Assembly (NCBI GenBank): GCA_022385805.1
Contig: MU277674.1
Coordinates: 311,251-375,250 of the forward strand
From: Pilatotrama ljubarskyi
Lineage: Eukaryota; Basidiomycota; Agaricomycetes; Polyporales; Polyporaceae
Direction of reading: 5' to 3'
DNA: 64,000 nt
Below the pieces are notes generated by a model. That model made no database searches, had not been told where the DNA came from, and saw only the letters and a program-made list of their open reading frames with translations. Shown one piece after another: positions 21,274 to 31,234 of the stretch (position 1 is its first letter; every line of letters begins with the position of its first letter). Both the position numbers and the translations under genes were made by a program.

Positions 21274-23996
21274 ATGCTGTCGCTTCCCAGACCCGCCGGC
21301 AGAGAGTATACCGACCGCGGCGTCCAAACGGAGCCGGTGGACGACGAAGGCCCTCCATCGGCCTTCGCGCCCACCGTCGACCGGGTGGAGTCAACGCCAG
21401 AGCCAAAGACAGTGCAACCACCAGCGAAGACTTCGCCCGACGCACATCCTCATTCTCGCTCGTCTACTCAATTTGACAGCGCATACAGCCACGACCAGAC
21501 CGACATCTCTTTCGACTCCATGAGTTCCGAAGCCAACCAGTCCATGACCACGACATCTCGCGCCTACAAACGCGACCAGCTGCCCTTGAATAGGCCCTCT
21601 ACTCTGCCAGAGGGACAGTCCTCGTCGAGGGTGTTCTCGCTTCCCGAGGCGACCCCGAAGTTCAACATGAAGAAGGTGCTCAAGAAGAAAGCCACCCGCG
21701 TCGTTTCAATGCCTGGGTCGACCCCTGGTATCGCGTCAGACAGCTTAGATATCTCCACTCATGCAGGCGACCCGTTCGGCTCCGATGGCGAAGAGCACAC
21801 GCGCGTCCGGGTAAAGTCGCAGGCTACAGACGTCCCGTATACTCCTTCTGCTCCTTCTTCTCCAGATTCGGTGGTAATCATCGCGAACAATAGCAACCAG
21901 CTCTCGACCGACTTCCTTCGCCCTCGCCCAGACGATCTATCCTGCCCTGAGTCCGACGACGAAGGTACGTCCATGCAAGCATACCGCGGCAATGTGACTG
22001 AACATGAGGACTTAGAATGGCTTACGTGGTCAGAGTCGCCGCCACGCCCCATACCAGCTTTGCATGGCCCACTATCACTGCCTTACGCCCGATGCCCGTC
22101 GTATGTATTCTGCTGTCGAGATGGCCCTTAAACTCACTTTCGGATAGTGGTGCGGAGGGCACGATCATAGAAGAGCCTGACAGCATGCCGCGTGTCATCT
22201 GGGGCCTTGATCCCGACAACACGAAGACAAGCCGTCGATCTCAAGACGCACGGCTGCCTCATCATGCGTCAAAGACACCTGTCCTTCCAAGCGACCCGAC
22301 TGACCGTACGAAGTCGAAGCAGCAGCCCAATCGATCCGCCAGTGAGGTGTCCGCAGCCGTCACCGCCCGAGATGCACCTCAGGCGCAGCAAAGCGCGGCC
22401 GCTGGTCCAACCTCCCAGCAACGTCCTCAGCCCCCGGAATTTATGTTGAAGCATTCGGAACCTATTGACCTCGGGCGACTGGTCGGGAATAAAGCCGAGG
22501 CAACCCACTATACATCTACTACGGCGCATGCGCAGCGTAACACCTCTTTCCAGAGTCCATTCCAGCATCAAGTTCTTACTCCAGAGCTTGTACACGACCT
22601 CAGCCCCGAGCTACAAGCTATGCTCTTTGCGCAGGAGCGACTGAGAAATCAAGGCTTGTCGCCACCTGTTCTGGGTACGCCTAGCGATACCAACGGATTG
22701 CTTACGCCTTCTTGGTCTACTGGTTCGGCTCTCTCATTGCTGGAGTCTCTGAAATCCTCTCGTTCGCCCATTATTTTGGATGACTTGGCTGCACCTTGTG
22801 GGTCTTACTCTCAGGATCTGTCCTCGCAGATGTCTGCTCTGGGTCTCGCTCAGAAGTACCGGCAACAGCAATTTCAGCACGGCCTCCTGCCTACCCCGCC
22901 GAGCTCGACGTCTCCCATCTGGGCGTCGACCTTCTCGCCTTACCAAGGCGGCCTCTTGTCTCCTGAGCTGCTTGCTGCCGCCGGCTTGTCTCAACTCCAT
23001 TCGATGTCTCAGCTGAATCCCAACTACCTGTCGTCTCAAGCTCTGCTTCCTCGTCTGGATTCTTCGCAACCTGGTCTAAAGTCTAGTTCTGACACTACTG
23101 GCAACCTCACGCTGGGTGCTCGCAGAACGGATACAACTGGTTTGGCACCTCCTGTTCAAATTAGCAACGGCAGTGCGTACAGGCTTCCTCCGCGCCTCGC
23201 GGCTGAGTGCGCTCGCCGGCGCGCTGGGCAGGACGGCTCTATCGATGGCCAGCAGCCGAGGAACAATGCGGGGCGTCGCTTTTCGTCACCCGTTCGTGGA
23301 GTCGTTCAATCCCCTGTCGTCCCGAAGCCTCCGCCGAACACTCCCTACGGTGGTGCATCCTCTTACGCTGCGACGCGTCTGGACTATCGCTCTCAGGACT
23401 CTGGCTTGGCTGCGCCGCCCTCGCCGACTTCCCCGAGCGACTCTCTTGGTCTACCTCAGCATGCCCGCTCAGTTCCGCTGAGCAGACTCATGCATCGTCG
23501 GCTGTCTATCGTACCGGAAGAGGACTACGCTTCTAGTGCGGAGAACGGCTGGACTCAATCTACGAAGGCTCGCGCTCATGCTGGAGGAGCACGCGGAGAC
23601 GCTTCCGGTCTGCACTTGTATCTGTCAGCCTCTAGTCGGTCGAACACCAACCCCGCGTCGCTGAGTACGCTGGGCGGTACTGCAGCGCAGTACGGCACGG
23701 ATGACACTACTGCCGCCGCAGGCAAGATACACAACGTGCCAGCGAGCGTCAAGATCCCTGGCGTCCCAGGGTTCGGGCCGGGAGGGCGTGGCGAAGCACA
23801 GGCCGTCAAAGAAGTCGGTCGTCGTCAAGGCAGCGGCAACGTGCAGAAAGATGGTGGCCAACGCAGTGACGGTGGTCGAGGCAGGTGGCAGAAGCGCGGT
23901 GGTCGAGGCAGAAGAGGTCGGGGCGGGGGTCTCAATGCAGGCAACAACAGGTATGGCGCGGAACGGGTAGACGGCGGTATGATGGTCAAGTCTTGA
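21274..23996 (+). CDS. Large disordered Ser/Pro/Gln-rich protein with RGG-like tail
   Basis: Not recognised. The ATG at 21274 begins MLSLPRPAGREYTDRGVQTE and two small introns (about 21965-22014 and 22099-22147) join cleanly in frame. The product is about 870 residues, almost wholly low-complexity. It has an acidic/Ser-rich first third with a basic KKVLKKKATRVVSMPGSTPG patch. The middle is Gln/Leu/Pro-rich with repeated turns such as LTPELVHDLSPEL and LLSPELLAAAGLSQL. The tail, rich in Gly and Arg, contains GGRGRWQKRGGRGRRGRGGG, an RGG/RG box of the kind that binds RNA and is arginine-methylated. An RNA-granule or post-transcriptional role is only an inference. Codon use and the long unbroken frame support a real gene. 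Confidence 0.8.
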
Positions 23997-24641
23997 ACAG
24001 CGGCGCCAGCTCTCAAGGGTGAGTGGAGTCTTCCTGGGTTCGGTACCGCGAGGACGCATTGACAGATGTCGCGCAGCGCTGTCTAGCATCGCGTGCAAGG
24101 ATTTCTCGTAGAATCGGTCAGTCACTTTCTCCGGCTTTCGTCTCATGCACGTTCTGTGAAGAGTTGTGTTTGGAACGCATGTTTTCGTTCTCTCGATCGT
24201 TCCGTATTTATTCTGTTGTGCCACCGACGGTAGGATGTACTTATAGAAGCAGGCTGTGGGCGCGTGGTCATGGGTTCGTGTATCGATAATAGATGTAACC
24301 AAACGGTGATTATAATCTTGAGAAGTCCGGTATTTCTGTGCATGCGTGAATGTCTGGGCCGGGCGTGAAGAAACTGCGAGGGTTGGCGCGTGCTGGAGTC
24401 GCGCGAAGAGGGCGAATGTAATGCAGGGGGCGGGTCGTGGACTGCGTCTTCTGTCTTGTGGGTGGAGGCGGGCGGCGATATGAGACCCGGAGAGGGAGAT
24501 GTGCGATGGCCACGTGGGCGAGGTGTTTGTGGCGTCTATTAGCAGCCCGATCGAGCGCGAGCTGCCGTTGCGACTCTAACTCTGAGCCTGCAGCTCCTCT
24601 CCCTCTCCCTCTCCCGTCCACCGTCCTCGTCGTCCGACTCG
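23997..24641. other. Intergenic region
   Basis: Holds the 3' UTR of the RGG-tailed gene and the 5' region of the MAP kinase kinase. Pyrimidine-rich runs (CCCTCTCCCTCTCCC near 24600) precede the kinase ATG, as is common near fungal transcription starts. No gene seen. Confidence 0.5.
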
Positions 24642-26492
24642 ATGCAGTCGCTCCATCCCAGCCCAAACAGGCCACAGGGCCCCCGCTCTCTCCACCGCCC
24701 CACGTCCCCCGCGCCGTACGCGGGCCAGGGCGTCGCTCCTCTCAATATCCGTAAGGGACCCAGGGAGGCTCCCAATGGTTCCAGTATGCTCTCTGCGCCC
24801 GCACCGGCCCAGTCCCAGTCCCAGTCGAGATCGAATACACCAACACCAGGCCTCCCTGCGCCAGGCCCGTCTCCGCGCCGAAAACCTGCGCTCCCCAAGA
24901 TCGACTTCAATAGCCTGAACAATGGGAGCGCCTCCTTCGAGATATATGCAGGTGGACCGCAGCCACAGGCTGCTTCTCCTGCTCCCCAGACAAACAGCGA
25001 CAACTCGAGCGAGCCCACGCTTCGCCCCGAGATACAGGTCACCATATCGCCCCGACCACGACCGCCGCCCGCGGTATCGCTGGAGAATATACGGCAGACG
25101 GTCGAGGAGTTCGATCAGTGGTCCGACGACGTGCTCGAAGAGGTCGCCCGTCTGGGCGAGGGCGCGGGCGGGGCCGTGTACAAGGTGCGCGACAAGCGGA
25201 CGGGCTTGATCATGGCGCGCAAGACGATCACCACGCTCGAGGCCCCGATGAAGCAGCTGCTGCGTGAGATCAGGATCATGTCCAGCACCTCGCACGTCAA
25301 CATCATCCACTTCTACGGCGCGTACATCAGCCCGAGCAGCAGCGAGGTCAAGGTGCTCATGGAGTACGGCGAGGGCGGCTCGCTCGAGTCCGTCGGGAAG
25401 CGCATGCGCGAGATCGGCGGCAGGGTCGGCGAGAAGGTCGCGGGGCGGCTCGCGGAGGGGGTGCGTCTGCTTCATACTGTCCGGCCGGCGGCTTGCTCGC
25501 GCCTGTCACGGGCGAACGGGGCGCCGCAGTTGAGCGATCGCTGACATTGACCGCGGGCTCTGCGTGCGAAAAGATCCTCCAAGGGCTCGCGTACCTGCAC
25601 TCGCTCAAGACGATCCACCGCGACATCAAGCCGCCGAACATCCTCCTCACGCGCGAGGGGGTCGTCAAGCTCTGCGACTTTGGCGTCTCGGGCGAGCTGA
25701 TCAACTCCATGGCCGGGACGTTCACGGGCACGAGCCTGTACATGGCGGTGAGTGGTCTCTGCGCGCGGTGCCTGGTTCTCGGCGCGAGAGAAGAAGCATT
25801 GCCCATTGACGTTGGACGCTGACTGATATACATAGCCGGAACGCCTGTCCGGCGTCGAGTACACGATTCGATCAGACGTGTGGTCCACTGGCATCTCCCT
25901 GCTCGAGCTCGTGACGAACCGGTTCCCGTTCCCTAACGATCTCGCTGCGATCGAGCTGATGATGTACATCACTCAGAACGAGGTACGTGCGCTTGCCCCG
26001 CGGGGTCTTCGCTGCCATCCGCCGGCTTCGTTTACTGATCCTCTTCTCCCGCGTGTCTATCCTCTCCCACGGTAGCCCCCTGAGCTCGAGGATGAGGAAG
26101 ACATCGTATACAGTCCCGAGATGAAGGACTTCATCAAGAAAGCGTGAGTGGGACGGGCGCCCTGAGCCTTGGAAGTTACACTGAGCGCATCGTTCTTGAC
26201 AGGTTGACGAGGGATCCTGCGCTGCGTCCGGCACCTAAAGAGATGCTGGAGCATCCCTGGATTGTGGCGATGATGCAGCAGAAGGTCGACATGGCCTACT
26301 GGATGCGCAAGGTCTGGGGCTGGAAAAACAGCAAGAGTCATGGGTATGCTTCTCCCTTCAGGTACTCGGCGGGCTCGCTCGATAACATGGCCACTCTGTA
26401 GAAGCTCATCAAGACCGGGTTCCAGCCGGAGCGACCAGCCCTCCTCGCTCGATAGCTCGATGTCGAACCTGTCCATTCACTCGGATGTATAG
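24642..26492 (+). CDS. MAP kinase kinase, Mkk1/Mkk2 (cell-wall-integrity) type
   Basis: Dual-specificity kinase that phosphorylates a Slt2/Mpk1-type MAPK. The Pro/Ser/Gln-rich N-terminus has a basic-hydrophobic stretch [11 protein letters not shown] that could be a MAPK docking site. The kinase domain follows: glycine loop [12 protein letters not shown], catalytic Lys in IMARKTITT, then [38 protein letters not shown], the catalytic loop [33 protein letters not shown] with the Ser/Thr activation sites, [19 protein letters not shown], and a last helix ending in MARKVWGW-like [13 protein letters not shown]. The final exon codes a Ser-rich tail ending [12 protein letters not shown] 26490-26492. 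The [14 protein letters not shown] and RKVWGW features point to the Mkk1/2 branch and not to Ste7 or Pbs2. Key catalytic residues are all present. Confidence 0.92.
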
Positions 26493-26909
26493 GCATCAAC
26501 CGCCGTGCGGTATATTCCCCCAGGCTTTATCCCATTACGTCGGACGGTGTACACAGGTTTCCCTGCTTCTTGACTCGCCACAGTTGTACCTTTTATACTG
26601 TCTTCGCGCCTATACCGATATATCCCCAAGCAACCGTACACAAACTCGTCGTCGTGATCATCTCGGTCCTCTCTCGTATGTGCTCGTGCCCTGTCCTGTC
26701 CATGCTCCCGGTCGGTTCATTCTCCTCATATCGCGCTCTGCTACTCTCTCCTGCGTCTCATCTCCATAATACCATCCCGTGAGCTCTTGACTGACAGCGA
26801 TCACGCTACTTGTAGTTATAGCTAGATTGCAATCTCAATCCTGGACTGCGTTGCCACATACAGCAAACTTGCCAAAGTATATAGTAACAATATTATTCTC
26901 TACTCCTAT
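26493..26909. other. Intergenic region before tRNA
   Basis: 3' region of the kinase gene with T/C-rich sequence; no coding frame recognised. AT-rich sequence directly upstream of the tRNA (about 26870-26900) is typical of tRNA flanks. Confidence 0.5.
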
Positions 26910-27001
26910 GGCAGTGTAGCCAAGTGGTTACGGCGTCACGTTTAGGTCCTGTCCAAAACCGTGATGGGTTTCCCGCGCGAGTTCGAATCTCGTCACTGTC
27001 A
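26910..27001 (+). tRNA. tRNA-Leu (anticodon UAG), with 12-nt intron
   Basis: Folds as a type II tRNA. A seven-pair acceptor stem forms from GGCAGTG (26910-26916) and CACTGTC (26994-27000) with discriminator A (27001). The D arm has the GG of AAGTGGTTA. The anticodon stem is TCACG/CGTGA. A long variable arm folds as GGG-TTT-CCC, and the T arm loop is TTCGAAT. The anticodon loop starts TTTAGG, giving UAG at positions 34-36. The intron follows position 37 as is canonical (26947-26958, TCCTGTCCAAAA). Long variable arm, UAG anticodon and A73 all agree with leucine. Confidence 0.92.
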
Positions 27002-27008
27002 ACTGTTC

Positions 27009-27015
27009 TTTTTTT
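27009..27015 (+). terminator. RNA polymerase III oligo-T terminator
   Basis: Run of seven T on the coding strand eight bases after the tRNA end, followed by a second T run. Confidence 0.8.
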
Positions 27016-27127
27016 CCTTTTTAGCCCTTGCTTACATATGGGCGCCTAACCGTGTGGCAGCTCCAGTCCACCAAGTTGTACGGCGTCCACTCCTTGACCT
27101 CCTCCGCTTTCTTGTCTATCCACTACA

Positions 27128-29075
27128 ATGGCTTCTGCTACAGGTGCGACTCTCTCATTATGACCGGCAGCATTGAGTGAATGCTGAACTACGGCTCGCA
27201 GCTACTGGGAAGCTCTCTCGGGAGGAGTTCAGGCGGCAGAAAGACCTCGATGCGGCTCGGAAGGCTGGTACTGCTCCAGCAGCCCTCGATGAGGAGGGAA
27301 AGCCCATCAACCCCCATATTCCTCGTCAGTCTCCCAAATTCGTATAAAACGTTCTACTCGCGGTTAGCTGACGCGGACATGTGTAGAGTACATCGCCCAG
27401 GCACCATGGTACCTCGACACCGGCGCACCCTCACTAAGCCATCAGCGCATTCCCGAGTACGACCGCTCCGCCGACAAGCTCGACAACTGGTACGACCGCG
27501 GCGCCAAGGCCGGGCCCGCAGCGAAGAAGTACCGCAAGGGCGCGTGCGAGAACTGCGGGGCGATGACGCACAAGAAGGCGGACTGCCTCGAGCGGCCGCG
27601 CAAGAAGGGCGCAAAGTACACGAACAAGGACATCGCGCCGGACGAGGTGATCCAGGAGGTGGCGTCCGGGTACGATGCGAAGCGCGACCGGTGGAACGGG
27701 TACGACCCCGCGGAGCACAAGCGGGTGTACGAGGAGTACGAGGCGGTCGAGGCGGCGCGGCAGAGGCTGCGTGAGGAGGAGATCGACAAGCGCACGACGA
27801 CGGACCTGGCGGCGGTGCGCAAGGTCGCCAAGGCGGGCAAGGAGAAGGGTGAGGGCAAGGACGACGACTTTGGGAGCAGCGAGGACGAGGACGAGGATCA
27901 GGACAAGTATGCGGAGGCGGCGGATGCGGTGGGGCAGAAGCTGGACACGAAGACGCGGATCACCGTCCGGAACCTGCGTATCCGTGAAGACACGGCCAAG
28001 TACCTCATCAATCTGGACCCGTCAAGTGCATACTATGACCCGAAGACCCGTTCCATGCGCGAGAACCCCTTGAAGAACGTTCCTGCCGAGGAGGTACGTG
28101 TTATCTCGCATTCACCTTTTCGTCTTGTTCACGAGCGGTGCAGGCACGTTTCGCTGGAGACAACTTCCTACGGTACTCTGGAGAGGCTCCTGAAGTGCAG
28201 AAGCTGCAGCTCTTTGCTTGGAATGCTTCGCAACGGGGTAATGACATTCACATCAACGCTCTCCCCACCCAAGGCCAGCTCCTCCACAAGGAGTACATCA
28301 AAAAGAAGGAGGAGCTCAAGGATACGACGAAAGTCAGCATACTCTCCAAGTACGGTGGCGAGGAGTACCTGGAGAAGGCCCCGAAAGAGTTGTTGCACGG
28401 ACAAACGGAGGAATATGTGGAATACTCGCGGACGGGCCAAGTCATCAAGGGCAAGGAGCGGGCCAAGGCGAAGTCAAAGTACCCCGAGGATGGTGCGTCT
28501 CGAGTTGCGCGGGTCTGTGATCGAAAGCTGACGTTCCTTTTGCTAGTCTACATCAACAACCACACCGCTGTCTGGGGTTCGTGGTACGATGTGACAACCG
28601 GACAGTGGGGCTACGCCTGCTGCCACTCGTCTATACACATGTCCTACTGTACCGGCGAAGCGGGTATCAAGGCCGCCGAGGAGTCGAGTGCGAAGCACCT
28701 CTTGCAGGCGGCTCCGTCATCCTCCATGCCTCCGCCACCTCCACCAGTCACCGACAATGCAGAGGATCGCAAGAAGAAGGCAGAGGAACTCTTCTCGAAG
28801 AAACGCCTGGGGGAGGGCGACCTGTCGCTGGACAGGGATAGGCTTGCGCAGGCGATCAACGAGGAGAGGAAGCGGAAGGCGAGGGGCGGGGACGACGACG
28901 ATCGGTTTGGCAAGAAGCAGAAGAGCAGTTACGAGGTGTCGGAGGAAGAGCTCGGTAAGTTCATTCATTGCTCATTGACGAGTCTTCTCGTACTGAACTG
29001 CTTGCAGAGGCGTACCGGATGAACCGGAAACTGACGGAGGATCCTATGGCCAACTATGTCGACACGGAGCTATGA
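27128..29075 (+). CDS. SLU7: Pre-mRNA splicing factor Slu7
   Basis: Second-step spliceosome factor that helps choose the 3' splice site; nuclear. The ATG at 27128 gives [20 protein letters not shown] after a first intron. Then come [17 protein letters not shown] and [18 protein letters not shown], leading to the CCHC zinc knuckle [14 protein letters not shown]. After this are [20 protein letters not shown], the [17 protein letters not shown] block, a Glu/Asp-rich linker, [58 protein letters not shown] and [20 protein letters not shown]. It ends [14 protein letters not shown] 29073-29075. Length near 560 residues is normal. The zinc knuckle is intact. The gene directly follows the tRNA and overlaps open frame of the next gene only if that gene used a far-upstream start. 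Confidence 0.95.
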
Positions 29076-29347
29076 GGATGGACTTTGTATTACTATGCTC
29101 GCTGCTGTACGCTATCACTACGCTTGTTTCCTGTAAATTTAATCTCGAGGCAGGAGTGTTCTCGCCTAGCGCGCGCCCAGGCCCACGTGCTGTCCTCGTT
29201 CAAGTACAGTGCGGACGTCCTCGGGCGCTTTCCTGCTCACCTTGTTCGTCGTGCTCGCTGTCGTGCTCGTCGTCGCACTCGCTGTTGCGAGTCAGTCGCC
29301 AGCTGTGGATACCCATCTCATGCCTGCATGACCCTCTCCCGACATTT

Positions 29348-30497
29348 ATGCAACTCACCATCGGCCTCCCGCTCCTTTTCGCCCTCGGCGCGCGTGTCTT
29401 CGTTAACACCCTCCTCCCAGACCCGACGCACACACCCTCCACCCCAGACTTCCTCCTCAACGGGCTCTTTCAGGGGGCTCTAATCCAGAACACCCTCACC
29501 CAGCTTCCACAGGTCGTGTTCGTTGTCATCTTCGGCGTCGCGGCCAAGCTCGTCATCGACTTCCTCCGCCTCTCGGACGTAGTGCAGACAGCGTGCACCG
29601 TCCTTGGCGTCGCCCTAGGTGTGCTCGTCACCGATCTCCTCGCGCAGTTCGTAGACCCCGCGATTGCACCTCTTGCAGAAGCAGAGCTGCGTTCCTCAGC
29701 ACCGGTGAGCACCGGACTCACGCGAGACCCACCCGAACCCTCCAAACGCATTCGCCTCGTCTCCTTTGGCCGCGATCGCACCCGCTCGCACAGACACAAC
29801 GGTACCGCCCACCGAGACCGCGACGAGCATGACCGCCACCGCGACCGAGAACGTGAGCGCGAGCGGGAACGCCACGGCCGCCCGACCGACATCCGCCCTA
29901 TCACCCCGACCCTCACGTACTGCAGCACCGCGCCGTCCATCTCGCTAGACTCCGTCCCGTCCTCGCTCGACCCCGAGGGCAAGCTCTCGCCGCAGGAGCG
30001 CGAGGTTGCGGTGCTGCGTGCACGCGCGAGCCTCGCGGACTCGGAGCGGCGCCGGTTCAAGGAGGAGCGCAAATGGGCGCTGAGCCAGGGGAACATGGCG
30101 CGCGCGAGCCAGCTCGCGTGGCAGGTGAAGCGGTACACTGCGCTCATGGAGAGCTTCCACCGCGAGGCGGACGCGAAGGTCGTCGAAGGTGTGTTTCTCG
30201 TGTTCTTCGCGCTGGTCAAGGGCTGGAAAAGTTGAATTGCTGTGAGTAGCTGCACGCGCGGCGACCGCGCCCAATGCACCGGCTGCAGGGCCCAGCGGGA
30301 ACTCGTCGAGGCGTCGATCGCGATCCCGTCAGCGCAAGTCCAGTCTCTCGGCCCCCAACGTTACAGGCACTGGCCCGTCAGGCGCGGGCGAGCGGCCGCT
30401 CGTCAGCGTTACCGTAGGAGCCAACCCTCGCACACGCAAGCGCAGTGGCGGCACCGCGACTCTCAAACCGGCCATCTTCGTCCAGGGCCGAGAGTGA
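29348..30497 (+). CDS. Uncharacterised multi-span membrane protein with coiled-coil C-terminal part
   Basis: Not recognised. Best start is the ATG at 29348 (MQLTIGLPLLFALGARVFVN). Three hydrophobic segments follow in the first 100 residues (about 1-23, 49-73 and 78-101). Then comes a cytosol-like region with alternating Arg/Glu/His residues (29800-29870), and a charged helical stretch (PQEREVAVLRARASLADSER to RYTALMESFHREADAKVVE) that may form a coiled coil. A single intron (donor GTGTGT after GTCGTCGAAG near 30190, acceptor TGAGTAG near 30252) joins in frame to a Ser/Arg-rich tail ending PAIFVQGRE, TGA 30495-30497. Without that splice the frame would end at 30235. An open frame continues upstream to 29072, touching SLU7's stop, but its sequence does not look coding. 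Confidence 0.7.
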
Positions 30498-31234
30498 GTG
30501 TTGCATGTGCTCTGTCCGGGTCCGAGTGACGGGTCGGGCGAGTACTGAACTGCTCAGGGTGACCGTAGGTGTAAAATAGGACGGCAGCCACAAGCGATCG
30601 AGTTCGCTATCGGTCGGCGGCGTGGCTCTGTGCGCATAGAACGATTCATGCGGGTTGGAAGGCGTACATCAGGCGTTTCTGTGGAAGTCGACCTGATGGC
30701 GCCACGTCGCTCGTAGGATGGTGAACGACCAGATGCTTCAGCTACGATCTCAGTGACCGACCCTTACGCATAGGACTGCAGTGTTTGGCCATAGCGGACT
30801 CTTGAGGCGGACGGTGTTTGGATGGTGTTGTACATAGTCGATCGGATATATGTTGTATTACTATGGCAGGCAATGATACACAGGGTAATTGAGGCGTTTG
30901 CGCTCTGTAGGTACTACGAAAACAATGGACCGTGACGAGAGAAACAGCGTGCAGAGCGCAAGGTAGAAACATCGAGATGTGGGGAGAGCTAGAGAAAGGC
31001 GAGCATGTAGGGTACTGTATCGCAGGCATTGATGGATAAACAAGACTATGATGGAGGCAGAGTGCGCGATGTGGGGCGTCCAGATGGGAATGTCAGAGTA
31101 CAAGGGCCGGAGGCGGCATCATAGGCGATACAGAGGGGGGATGCAGGTCGTTATGTATGAGTCCCAGACGGCTAACCGCGCAGAGGCAACAAGCCAGACG
31201 CGAAAAAGATCAGGCACGAGGAGCTAATAGGTCG
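30498..31234. other. Convergent intergenic region
   Basis: Lies between the 3' ends of the membrane-protein gene (plus) and CHD1 (minus). No convincing coding frame, RNA gene or repeat. Confidence 0.5.

Noticed and set aside
29072..29347. Upstream extension of the membrane-protein frame overlapping SLU7's stop
   Set aside because: Cys/Ser-rich sequence without coding character; the ATG at 29348 directly precedes a hydrophobic segment and fits better.
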